Source: Prevotella sp. (GTDB lineage: Bacteria > Bacteroidota > Bacteroidia > Bacteroidales > Bacteroidaceae). From it: a stretch of 39,161 nt of DNA. The position numbers were made by a program, and so were the translations under genes. The notes beneath the pieces were generated by a model. The model saw only the letters and a program-made list of their open reading frames with translations. It was not told where the DNA came from and ran no database searches. Positions 8,888 to 15,998 of this stretch are shown one piece after another. The stretch is from NCBI GenBank assembly GCA_017627765.1, contig JAGAGD010000103.1, forward strand, positions 1 through 39,161, given 5' to 3'. Numbering within the stretch: the first letter of the stretch is position 1; every line of letters begins with the position of its first letter.

Positions 8888-8995
8888 CTTTGTATAATTG
8901 AAAAAGTGTAATTTAAGATTGGCTATCAGGCTATAGCAGAATCTGATGAATGTTACTGCATATTATGAATATCCAATTCAGAATAATTGTTTTTG

Positions 8996-9337
8996 TTATT
9001 TTCTGACGTAGTGAGGCATATCCTCAGGAATTATCATTGATATTTCAACCAATCCCTTCACTTCTCCGTTGACACGCCAAGGGGTCTGATAGATAAGTTT
9101 CTTAACCCCCTTTTTGTCTATCGTGTAGGCATTAGAGCATCCCTCGCTAAGCATTTTCTTTATTATTCCTTGTGAACGCTCGCTATGACAACCCATCATG
9201 TTCTTTCCAACCATAGTCTCGCCTGGTTTGCAGAATGTCTTACGCGACATCTCGTTCATATAGATAAGATTTCCTTCAAAGTCGCTAACGGTTACGGCAC
9301 AGTTCATTTCTTCTGCCCATTGAAATTCATTATTCAT
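8996..9337 (-). CDS. Small single PAS-domain protein
   Basis: A 113 aa protein consisting of little more than one PAS fold: a start like a PAS core (CAVTVSDFEGNLIYMNEMS), a helix, then GKNMMGCHSERSQGIIKKML and a final strand pair (VKGLVEISMIIPE). The CHxxxS element resembles that in the PAS domain attached to DUF438 proteins, where the ligand is thought to sit, but here there is no output domain at all. It may sense a small ligand or redox state and act by binding another protein, which is inference. A consensus promoter lies 45 bases upstream of the start. No partner kinase or regulator is adjacent. Confidence 0.8.
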   Translation of the reverse strand: MNNEFQWAEEMNCAVTVSDFEGNLIYMNEMSRKTFCKPGETMVGKNMMGCHSERSQGIIKKMLSEGCSNAYTIDKKGVKKLIYQTPWRVNGEVKGLVEISMIIPEDMPHYVRK

Positions 9338-9382
9338 AGTGTTTCTATATTTTTTGTTTTTCTACCTTTTGTTTTCAGGCGG

Positions 9383-9413
9383 CAAAGTTAATATTTAACT
9401 ATCAAAAGCCAAA
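9383..9413 (-). promoter_or_regulatory. Bacteroidetes-type promoter for the PAS protein gene
   Basis: Read on the minus strand: TTTG (complement of 9410-9413), 19 bases, TAACTTTG (complement of 9383-9390). The start codon at 9337 is about 45 bases downstream. Confidence 0.7.
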
Positions 9414-9551
9414 GAAAATATGCTGAAAAACTATAAAATTATTTTGTGTTTTGCGTTCTTTTCGTAACCAGCAATGTCCTATATTAGATTACTGTCTTGG
9501 CATTTTGAAAACTTTAACAAAGCACGTGTATATTTATAGTTTTTGTTTTCG

Positions 9552-9559
9552 TATTTTTG
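9552..9559 (+). promoter_or_regulatory. -7 promoter element of the PagL-like gene
   Basis: TATTTTTG matches TAnnTTTG and lies 39 bases before the ATG at 9599. The TTG inside this box could be misread as a start codon. No good -33 box is visible. Confidence 0.55.
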
Positions 9560-9598
9560 CAAATCAATAATATTTTATTCAGAAATAGTAGATTTTTG

Positions 9599-10924
9599 AT
9601 GGAACATTTGTTTCTAAGGCTACCATTCCGCGATAGACGTATTTTGTCTATACTTTTTTCGTTGTTGCTGTCATTTGTTTTCCTACTGCCAACTTGTGCA
9701 AGCGAGAACGAAGAAAAAAGCAGCGACAGTACAACTACGCAAGCTCGTAGGTGGGGGTTGTCTATGCTGGCAAATCCTGGCGGGGTGATGGCTACAAACG
9801 AAGACCAGAAGCAATACATCAAGAAAAAGTTCACACAGAGTTTCTCTTTCGAAATGCAGCGTTCTGCTCTGCCTGAAGACGACAGTGCCTTCGACGAAGA
9901 CTTTGGCTATCCAACGTTAGGTATAGGTCTGAAGTATAGCATGAATCACAATGTCAGCATGCACAAAGATGGAGATAGAGACTGGGGAGAAGCTGAAGAG
10001 GTTGACTATAATACTCGCTTAGGCAATACACTTACTGTTTATGGTACATTTGTAAGACCATTGCTCCGTATGAAGCGATGGGAAGCTGACTATACGCTAA
10101 ATCTTGGTCTGGGCTATTCTCATAGTAAATACAATCGTCACAATGCTATAGACAACGAACTGATAGGGGCACGCTGGCTCATTTTCTTTGGCGCAGGTTT
10201 CCATGCCACATGGCATTTGCACCGCGACTGGGGAATGCGTTTCGGACTCGACTATTGGCATTTGAGTAATGGAGGTATGAGTCGTCCAAACAAAGGAGTA
10301 AATGTATTCGGACCAACAATAGGATTTGTATATACACCTTATTATACTGCTACACTTAGTCCAAAACAAAGAAGACCAGAGGACAATCGCTATGTTTATA
10401 TAGAGGTTACTGGCGGTGTTGGTGGAAAGTCGCTCTATGAAGAGTGGAAGAAAACACAGTTTGAAACACCTAAAGGCCATCCCGACTACCGAAAAGATCA
10501 TTTCAGCATATATCCCGCATTCTCATTGCAGGCAGACATGATGTGCCGTTATGCCAGACGCTGGGCTAGCGGAATGGGCATTGATATGTTCTACGGCACT
10601 TACTACAAGCGCCTGCGTACTTTAGATGAGTTGGATAACCTGAAAGCAAGTCATAGCCCGTTCTCGCTCGGCATAGCCGCCAAGCACGAAATCTATTATC
10701 ATAACTTTTCTTTTGCAGTAGCTGTAGGCTATTATATTTATCGTGAAATGGGCTTCAAAGCTTATCTTAACGATGCTCCTTACTATGAAAGGGTAGGGCT
10801 TCACTATACTTTTCCACGTCTCAACAACCTGCGCTTGGGCATAAACGTAAAGGCGCATAAAGGAAAAGCCGACCTTACTGAAATTGTTTTCGGCATGCCT
10901 ATCATTATAAAAAGACTGAAATAG
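9599..10924 (+). CDS. PagL-like outer-membrane lipid A deacylase (acyloxyacyl hydrolase family)
   Basis: A 441 aa protein from the ATG at 9599. An earlier in-frame TTG at 9557 lies within the -7 promoter box and is rejected as a start. The N-terminus has a hydrophobic export segment (ILSILFSLLLSFVFLLP). The body alternates aromatic and glycine residues as expected for a beta barrel. The segment YWHLSNGGMSRPNKGVN (219-235) contains the H-x-S-N signature of PagL 3-O-deacylases, with His221 and Ser223 as catalytic candidates. The protein is about twice the length of Pseudomonas PagL, carrying an extra N-terminal region and more strands, as usual in Bacteroidetes homologs. Removal of the 3-position acyl chain of lipid A is inferred from the motif. 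It is convergent with the cob operon across a repeat-rich gap. Confidence 0.75.
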   Translation: MEHLFLRLPFRDRRILSILFSLLLSFVFLLPTCASENEEKSSDSTTTQARRWGLSMLANPGGVMATNEDQKQYIKKKFTQSFSFEMQRSALPEDDSAFDEDFGYPTLGIGLKYSMNHNVSMHKDGDRDWGEAEEVDYNTRLGNTLTVYGTFVRPLLRMKRWEADYTLNLGLGYSHSKYNRHNAIDNELIGARWLIFFGAGFHATWHLHRDWGMRFGLDYWHLSNGGMSRPNKGVNVFGPTIGFVYTPYYTATLSPKQRRPEDNRYVYIEVTGGVGGKSLYEEWKKTQFETPKGHPDYRKDHFSIYPAFSLQADMMCRYARRWASGMGIDMFYGTYYKRLRTLDELDNLKASHSPFSLGIAAKHEIYYHNFSFAVAVGYYIYREMGFKAYLNDAPYYERVGLHYTFPRLNNLRLGINVKAHKGKADLTEIVFGMPIIIKRLK

Positions 10925-11158
10925 CTTTGGCCTCTTTGTTTTTTGCAAAAAAATGTTTGTTTTGCAAAAACTGTGCCATGGGAGTTTTGGAACATGCTGA
11001 AAGCTGGAAAACAAGTGATTTTTTTGTCAACCAAAACTTTCAATCTAGAAAAAGAGTTGGAGTGATTTTTCCGTTTGGCACGCAGCGGAATGTAAAAAAC
11101 TGTTTATTTGTTAATCAATCGGCTTAAACTTTGTGAATGAGCATGAGGAACGATTTTG

Positions 11159-11264
11159 CGAAAGGTGTCCTTTCGCAATGTCAAACGTGGCATATGGCAA
11201 TGCAATATGTGGCATATCGCAGTGTCAAAGGTGCCCTTTCGCACTGCGAAAGGGCACCTTTGAC
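11159..11264. repeat. Five-unit array of imperfect palindromes, 22-base period
   Basis: Five units of exactly 18 bases are separated by four 4-base linkers (AATG, AATG, AGTG, ACTG), total 106 bases. The units are CGAAAGGTGTCCTTTCGC, TCAAACGTGGCATATGGC, CAATATGTGGCATATCGC, TCAAAGGTGCCCTTTCGC and CGAAAGGGCACCTTTGAC. Counting the linker G, each is a six-base half-site (GCGAAA, GTCAAA, GCAATA types), a seven-base core and an inverted half-site. Units 4 and 5 are inverse copies and together form a near-perfect palindrome. Confidence 0.85.
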
Positions 11265-11270
11265 TTTTTT
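11224..11270 (+). terminator. 41-base palindrome with T6 tail
   Basis: Bases 11224-11243 are the exact reverse complement of 11245-11264 around a single central C at 11244. A run of six T follows (11265-11270). In RNA this would be a very strong hairpin with a terminator tail on the plus strand, downstream of the PagL-like gene. It is also the last two units of the 22-base array, so termination may be secondary to another role. Confidence 0.6.
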
Positions 11271-11420
11271 AACAGTTATGAGTTTTGAGGCGAAATCTAT
11301 AAGGTCTTGATTTCTAACAAGTTGCCTAAAATGGAGAGAAACCGCAAAATACTCGCATATTTTGCAACTTCATTTCGCTCGGTCGTAAAATTTTAAATTA
11401 TGAAGGGGGTAAATTTAACA

Positions 11421-11449
11421 AAAATCTATTTCCTTTTATTCGGAAATAG
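11421..11449 (-). terminator. Terminator of the cob operon
   Basis: CTATTTCC (11426-11433) pairs with GGAAATAG (11442-11449). On the minus strand the hairpin is followed by ATTTTTG. It lies about 60 bases beyond the cobC stop. Confidence 0.55.
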
Positions 11450-11507
11450 GAGTTTTAGGACATTGCAGAATATTCGGAAAAAGTAGCAGATATTTATTCT
11501 GCTCTGC

Positions 11508-12038
11508 TCATATTTCTATAACTTGAATACCTCCGTATGGTGTCTGATGATTGAAACAGTCATTTTCACTGAAAAGCCCAGCATAGATACCTGCGCAAAT
11601 TAGCACTCCCGCATGCGCAAAGATTGCAACACGCTGATGGTCTTTAGTTCGCAATTCGTTAAGAAAATCACTTACTCTGCTATAGATATCGGGAAATCCC
11701 TCGCCGTTAGTTGTGCGCAAGTGCATATAGTCCTTATACCATTCTTCGAGATGAGGGTCTTTTATTTCATCATATTTCTTCATCTCCCAATCTCCCATGT
11801 GCATTTCCCTCAGTCTTGGGTCGAGTTTTGGGGCGTTGTATCCGCAGAACTCTGCAAGTCGTGTTGCCCGTGAAAGTGGCGATGAAAAAACAATGTCAAA
11901 AGGAGCATATTGTTTTAGTGCTTCTGATGTTTTTTTAGCCTCTTCTTCAAAGGTCTCAGCCAAAGGAACATCGCTCCAACCATAACAGGTTCCAGGAGCG
12001 ACTCCAACGCGAGTATGACGGATAAGAACTACTTTCAT
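11508..12038 (-). CDS. cobC: Alpha-ribazole phosphatase (histidine phosphatase superfamily)
   Basis: A 176 aa member of the phosphoglycerate-mutase-like phosphatases. The phosphate-accepting His8 lies in LIRHTRVG, FSSPLSRATRLAEFC supplies the second arginine, Glu in REMHMGDWE is the acid, and the late FAHAGV motif contains the second histidine. GTCYGWSDVPL is typical of CobC proteins. The enzyme removes the 5'-phosphate from alpha-ribazole phosphate or adenosylcobalamin phosphate, completing nucleotide loop assembly. It is the last gene of the cobUTSC cluster, 21 bases after cobS, which strongly supports this role over a general phosphatase. Confidence 0.87.
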   Translation of the reverse strand: MKVVLIRHTRVGVAPGTCYGWSDVPLAETFEEEAKKTSEALKQYAPFDIVFSSPLSRATRLAEFCGYNAPKLDPRLREMHMGDWEMKKYDEIKDPHLEEWYKDYMHLRTTNGEGFPDIYSRVSDFLNELRTKDHQRVAIFAHAGVLICAGIYAGLFSENDCFNHQTPYGGIQVIEI

Positions 12039-12059
12039 TTGTGTTTATAATGTTTTGAT

Positions 12060-12854
12060 TTACAGGCTGCTTGCTGTCATTGATAAATAAATACTTAACT
12101 CTATGAGCAGACACATTGCACCGCAGCAGTCGCCTGTATATCCACGCAGTTTTCTCCATATCAGGAGATAGAGAAAATACATTACTAGGCAGGGTATGAG
12201 TATCATCCATTGCCAGTTGGATGGTATGCCTATGAAATATATGAAAATTACTACAGGCAATAGTCCTTGAATGGAGAGCGAAATGGCTGAAGTAATGCTG
12301 ATGTTTCTATACACTACTCGTGCTTTTGCCTGTTCTTCAGTCCGTGCGTATGGCATCATTTGGACAATCTGAGATGCAAGCATCTTGGAGAATGCTCCCG
12401 CTGTAAAAACAAGTAAAGATGCTGTGAGTGGTGAAAAGCTTAATAGTGACGTGAAGAGTAGTGCAAAATACATTATCAGTCCTATAACCCCATATGTTCC
12501 AATGTGAGAATCCTTCATTATTTCGAGAATCCTCTGGCGGTTGGTTCCACCTCCGAATCCGTCACAGAAGTCAGCCAGACCATCTTCGTGAAGACACCCT
12601 GTAATGAGAAGCTTTACGACTATAGCAAGTAATATAGCTACGGGATAGGGCAGAAACTGCGCACCGACATAGAGCACGAGTCCCATGATGCCGCCAGTCA
12701 GCCATCCGGCAAGAGGCCAGAACTCAACAACAGCCTTAAAACTGTCGCGTGGTGGCTGATAAATTCGCCATAGTGGCAGGCGTGTGAAGAACATGAGCGC
12801 AGCCCAAGCGTTCTGATACCACTTAGAAGTATTTTGTGATTTTTGCATTTTCAA
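12060..12854 (-). CDS. cobS: Adenosylcobinamide-GDP ribazoletransferase (cobalamin synthase)
   Basis: A 264 aa integral membrane enzyme that joins adenosylcobinamide-GDP with alpha-ribazole (phosphate). The signature HEDGLADFCDGFGGGTNRQRILEIMKDSHIGTYG matches the conserved metal-binding H-x-DGLAD-x-x-DG motif of the family. Several hydrophobic helices follow (near residues 110-155 and 190-225). The N-terminal AALMFFTRLPL is also family-typical. The reading frame starts 32 bases before the end of cobT, an overlap that implies translational coupling. An in-frame ATG two codons later is an equally possible start. Confidence 0.93.
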   Translation of the reverse strand: MKMQKSQNTSKWYQNAWAALMFFTRLPLWRIYQPPRDSFKAVVEFWPLAGWLTGGIMGLVLYVGAQFLPYPVAILLAIVVKLLITGCLHEDGLADFCDGFGGGTNRQRILEIMKDSHIGTYGVIGLIMYFALLFTSLLSFSPLTASLLVFTAGAFSKMLASQIVQMMPYARTEEQAKARVVYRNISITSAISLSIQGLLPVVIFIYFIGIPSNWQWMILIPCLVMYFLYLLIWRKLRGYTGDCCGAMCLLIELSIYLSMTASSL

Positions 12855-13890
12855 AGTTATTCATTTCATTAACCATGCGCACAGCACTTTCAATAATAGG
12901 GTATGAGCACAATGCTCCTGTGCCTTCGCCAAGTCGCAAGCCAAGGTGTAGCAGTGGTTCTGCATCCATTAACGCAAGCATCTTCTTGTGCCCGCTTTCG
13001 TCTCCGCAATGTCCGAAAACAAAATAGTTTCTTGCCTCTGGATAGAGCCTTACTGCTGCAAGTGCACAAGCCGACATTATGAAACCATCTATCATAACAA
13101 TCATCTTTCGCTCTGCAGCACGCAACATGACGCCTATTGCACCAACCATCTCGAAACCGCCAAACTCTCTTATAATGTCTACTACATTAGGGTTGGGGTT
13201 TTCTTCCTGAAAGCGCTCAACGCTTTTTGTAAGTATTTCGCGCTTGTGCAACAGTCCTGCATTGTTCAATCCTGCGCCAACGCCGATGCACTCATCAAGC
13301 GGAATGTTTCCAAACAGTGACATCCAGATGCTTGAAGGGCTGGTGTTGGCAATTCCCATTTCACCTACACAAATAATGTTGCAGCCTTTGCCTTCCTTAT
13401 ATTCCTTGTCTTCGGCACATTCGTCAACGAGCAAGCAGCCTGTTTCGATGGCTTTGTCATATTCTGAAAGACTCATGGCTGATTCGTGAAGGAAATTGCG
13501 AGTTCCATTGGCTATCTTGCAGTTACGAATAGACTCATTGCTGCTTAGGTCATAGTCTACGCCCATGTCAACAATGCGTAAATCGAAACCATGTTGCCGA
13601 CAGAACATGTTTACACCGCCGCCTCCGTGAGTGAAGTTTATCATTTGCTGCCATGTTACGTCGCGAGGCGAAACGCTCACACCTTCGCGCTCAATGCCAT
13701 GATCACCACCGAGAAGCAGATGGCATGGATGGTTCAGTTCTGGGGTGAGTGTTTGCTGAATATAGCATATTTGCTCTGCAAGTTTTTCCAATTGTCCTAA
13801 TGAACCTTTTGGCTTATTAAGGTTGTCTATCTTGTCTCTAATTGCCCCGAGCATTTGCTCAGATGGTTTTTCAATCTTGAATTGTCTCAT
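12823..13890 (-). CDS. cobT: Nicotinate-nucleotide-dimethylbenzimidazole phosphoribosyltransferase
   Basis: This enzyme makes alpha-ribazole 5'-phosphate from nicotinate mononucleotide and a lower-ligand base. From the ATG at 13890 it is 355 aa, the usual length, beginning MRQFKIEKPSEQ ahead of the conserved NKPKGSLGQLE. GEMGIANTSPSS and LRLGEGTGA are conserved active-site segments, with Glu322 in the latter as the likely catalytic base. An in-frame ATG at 13965 overlaps the cobU stop as ATGA and follows AAAAGG, and would add 25 residues without family resemblance. I prefer 13890 by homology, but the coupled upstream start cannot be excluded. Confidence 0.93.
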   Translation of the reverse strand: MRQFKIEKPSEQMLGAIRDKIDNLNKPKGSLGQLEKLAEQICYIQQTLTPELNHPCHLLLGGDHGIEREGVSVSPRDVTWQQMINFTHGGGGVNMFCRQHGFDLRIVDMGVDYDLSSNESIRNCKIANGTRNFLHESAMSLSEYDKAIETGCLLVDECAEDKEYKEGKGCNIICVGEMGIANTSPSSIWMSLFGNIPLDECIGVGAGLNNAGLLHKREILTKSVERFQEENPNPNVVDIIREFGGFEMVGAIGVMLRAAERKMIVMIDGFIMSACALAAVRLYPEARNYFVFGHCGDESGHKKMLALMDAEPLLHLGLRLGEGTGALCSYPIIESAVRMVNEMNNFENAKITKYF

Positions 13891-13961
13891 TGTCGGTGTT
13901 TTTCTTTTTGTATCAAAATGTAAGTTATTGATGTTATAATCTGTAAGGACATTCTGTTTTT

Positions 13962-14495
13962 TCATCCTTTTATCTTTACAGGAATGCCACTAACCATAAA
14001 TACAACTTCGTCTGATTTTTGAGCAACATATTGGTTCATCCAGCCCTGAAGGTCGGTAAAGCGACGCTGTATGGCATTGTCACTTACTCCACCGCTGCCA
14101 ATCTCGTTTGTCACGAATATGAAAGTAGCATCCTGGCTGGTAAATTTATCAAATTCTTCTTTAAGTCTTATCAGTGTTTCCTCAACTGATGGCTGCTCCC
14201 ATTCTTTAGCACTGTGCTCAAAGAAAAAGTTTGTGCACCAAAGCGTTATGCAGTCTATAACTACCACCTTATTATATATATTATGGCGGCTTAAGAACTT
14301 CTCTTCTTCGATATTCGACCATGCTTCGCCTCGACGTTGCTTATGAATTATAACCCGTTGGCGAAATTCCTCATCCCAAATGTGGGCTGTAGCAAGGTAC
14401 ACTGGATGGTCGCTCAGACTAAGCGCTAACTGCTCTGCATATTGGCTTTTTCCCGAGCGTTGTCCGCCTGTAATTAGTATTATTCTTCTTTTCAT
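13962..14495 (-). CDS. cobU: Adenosylcobinamide kinase / adenosylcobinamide-phosphate guanylyltransferase
   Basis: A bifunctional 177 aa enzyme that phosphorylates adenosylcobinamide and then transfers GMP to it, activating the corrin side chain. The P-loop GGQRSGKS is at residues 10-17. His51 in IIHKQRRGEAW is the likely guanylylated histidine. VIDCITLWCTNFF and VTNEIGSGGVSDNAIQRRFTDLQGWMNQYVA are diagnostic CobU segments. First gene of the cluster cobU-cobT-cobS-cobC. Its ATG is only about five bases past the -7 promoter box, so the mRNA may be leaderless. No cobalamin riboswitch is visible upstream. Confidence 0.94.
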   Translation of the reverse strand: MKRRIILITGGQRSGKSQYAEQLALSLSDHPVYLATAHIWDEEFRQRVIIHKQRRGEAWSNIEEEKFLSRHNIYNKVVVIDCITLWCTNFFFEHSAKEWEQPSVEETLIRLKEEFDKFTSQDATFIFVTNEIGSGGVSDNAIQRRFTDLQGWMNQYVAQKSDEVVFMVSGIPVKIKG

Positions 14496-14499
14496 ATTG

Positions 14500-14530
14500 C
14501 AAAAGTACTTATTATGTAAAAATTAACAAA
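14500..14530 (-). promoter_or_regulatory. Promoter of the cobUTSC operon
   Basis: On the minus strand: TTTG (complement of 14527-14530), 19 bases, TACTTTTG (complement of 14500-14507). The box ends five bases before the cobU start codon, leaving almost no 5' untranslated region. Confidence 0.75.
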
Positions 14531-14609
14531 AAAAAACCGCCTTAAACTCTTCAAATTTCGCTTATTTTCCCCTTTTTTAGTGTTTTTATTGCACATTTTA
14601 ATGAAATAA

Positions 14610-14641
14610 TTTGGAGGTTACAATAATTTTTCATTACTTTG
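14610..14641 (+). promoter_or_regulatory. Promoter of ompA
   Basis: TTTG at 14610-14613, then 20 bases, then TTACTTTG at 14634-14641 (one mismatch to TAnnTTTG). It shares the 17-base stretch AATTTGGAGGTTACAAT with the ilvE promoter. The leader to the ATG at 14716 is about 70 bases and AT-rich. Confidence 0.7.
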
Positions 14642-14715
14642 CACCCAAATAAAAGGAGAAAGATATAATTTTTTAAAATTCAATTTATAATTTAATTTAA
14701 ATTCATCAGAGAAAC

Positions 14716-15804
14716 ATGAAAAAGTTAGTTACATTGTTCGCTGCCGCTGCTATGGCAGTAACTGTATCAGCTCAGACTGTTACAGAAAGCAAGACTTTCG
14801 ACAACATTTATGTTGGTGTTAATGGTGGTGTTGCAACATTCACTACAAACAATCGTTGGATGAGCAACTTGATGCCTAACGCAGGTCTCCGCATCGGTCG
14901 CTATTTTACTCCTGTATTCGGACTCGCAATTGAAGGTAACGCTTACTTCAACCTTCGCAAGAATGGTAGCGGTGAGCTCAACAGCACAGCTGTTAAGATG
15001 GTTAACACTCAATTGCTCGGTACTGTAAACCTCAGCAACTGGTTCGGTGGTTACAAAGGCGAACCTCGTACTTTTGAAGTTGTAGCTCTCTATGGTCTCG
15101 GATGGGGTCACTGGTTTGGTACTGCAGATGAAGTAAAAGCTAAATATCATGGCAACCACTTCAACCGTATCACATCAAAGGCTGGTCTTGACTTCACATT
15201 CAACCTTGGCAAGGCTAAGGCTTGGCAGGTTTACATTGAGCCATCTATCACATGGGGCTTCAAGGGTGTAACTGCTGCTAATGTTTATGGAAATGACGAG
15301 CCAGAGTACAATATCAACAACTCTATGGTTCAGTTGAACGCTGGTGCAGTTTACAAGTTCGGTAACTCTAACGGAACTCACAACTTCACAATCGCTCAGC
15401 TCCGCGACCAGGCTGAAATCGATGCTCTGAACGCTACTATCAACGACCTCCGCAACCGCAAGCCAGAAGTACGCGAAGTTGTTAAGGAAGTTGTTAAGGA
15501 AGTTCCAGTAGGCAAGGAAGTTAAGGTTGAAGACCTCGTATTCGTAACATTCGCACAGGGTAAGTCTAACCTGACAGCTGAAGCTAAGAAGTGCTTAGAC
15601 GCAGTTAAGTCTGGTGCTCACGTAGAAATCGTTGGTACAGCTTCTCCAGAAGGTTCTAAGGCTATCAATGACAAACTGTCTCAGGCTCGTGCTGATGTTG
15701 TTGCTAACTACCTTAAAGGTCGTGGCGTTGTTGTTGACAAGGCTAAGGGTGAAGGTGTTAAGGGCGTAACATCTAACCGTCTTGCAATCGTTTACGTTAA
15801 GTAA
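14716..15804 (+). CDS. OmpA family outer-membrane protein
   Basis: A 362 aa protein with a clear signal peptide (MKKLVTLFAAAAMAVTVSAQ). Residues about 25-225 form an eight-strand-type beta barrel with alternating aromatic residues and GVNGGVATF/GLRIGRYF strands. A short charged linker with a VVKEVVKEVPVGKEV repeat (about 253-268) leads to a C-terminal OmpA domain (about 273-362; VFVTFAQGKSNLTAEAKK ... GTASPEGSKAIN ... SQARADVVANYL ... SNRLAIVYV) expected to bind peptidoglycan. Codon use is strongly biased towards a few codons, as in abundant proteins. It is monocistronic, with a strong promoter and a strong terminator. It links outer membrane and cell wall and is close to the major Prevotella OmpA proteins. 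Confidence 0.92.
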   Translation: MKKLVTLFAAAAMAVTVSAQTVTESKTFDNIYVGVNGGVATFTTNNRWMSNLMPNAGLRIGRYFTPVFGLAIEGNAYFNLRKNGSGELNSTAVKMVNTQLLGTVNLSNWFGGYKGEPRTFEVVALYGLGWGHWFGTADEVKAKYHGNHFNRITSKAGLDFTFNLGKAKAWQVYIEPSITWGFKGVTAANVYGNDEPEYNINNSMVQLNAGAVYKFGNSNGTHNFTIAQLRDQAEIDALNATINDLRNRKPEVREVVKEVVKEVPVGKEVKVEDLVFVTFAQGKSNLTAEAKKCLDAVKSGAHVEIVGTASPEGSKAINDKLSQARADVVANYLKGRGVVVDKAKGEGVKGVTSNRLAIVYVK

Positions 15805-15863
15805 TCGAATTTGACAGATTGTTAAATAAGCTAAGTAATCAATAGTTATTTACTATAGTTACA

Positions 15864-15900
15864 ATCCCCGATACTCCTGCGAGTGTCGGGGATTTCTTTT
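15864..15900 (+). terminator. Strong terminator after ompA
   Basis: ATCCCCGATACTC and GAGTGTCGGGGAT form a 13-base-pair stem (one G-U pair) with a four-base CTGC loop, followed by TTCTTTTTC. Confidence 0.85.
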
Positions 15901-15998
15901 TCTTTCTTCATTCGGTTATTATTGTTTCTGCCATAATTTTATAATGTCGTTATTCTTACTTAGTTTAATAACCTTAATAGCAAATCGCGAACTTGAAT

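Larger units (their letters stand above)
11017..11400 (+). repeat. Dispersed intergenic element, apparently complete (copy B)
   Basis: This is the only copy that shows both ends. Its left module, 11066-11136, matches 39092-39161 closely (TTTTCCGTTTGGCACG, about 25 bases, then TTGTTAATCAATCGGCTTAA). Its middle is the 22-base-period array at 11159-11264. Its right module, 11342-11400, matches window bases 7-66. The surrounding gap 10925-11507 has no gene. Before the element there is an AT-rich stretch with repeated TTTTGCAAAAA words near 10942-10972. Confidence 0.7.

Noticed and set aside
9557..9598. TTG start 14 codons upstream for the PagL-like protein
   Set aside because: The TTG is part of the TATTTTTG promoter box, so it would lie upstream of or at the transcription start.
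10927..11127. Small ORF of 66 codons in the gap after the PagL-like gene
   Set aside because: It overlaps the dispersed repeat and has a low-complexity composition without promoter or recognisable protein features.
11159..11264. Reading the 22-base array as a CRISPR array
   Set aside because: Units are only 18 bases with 4-base linkers, there are no 25-40 base unique spacers, and no cas genes are in the window.
13891..13965. Extended cobT start overlapping the cobU stop as ATGA
   Set aside because: The 25 added residues are unlike the family and the shorter form has the usual 355 aa; kept as an alternative in the cobT entry.
14496..14715. Cobalamin riboswitch between cobU and ompA
   Set aside because: No B12-box-like sequence or multi-helix layout was seen, and the promoter leaves no leader to hold it.
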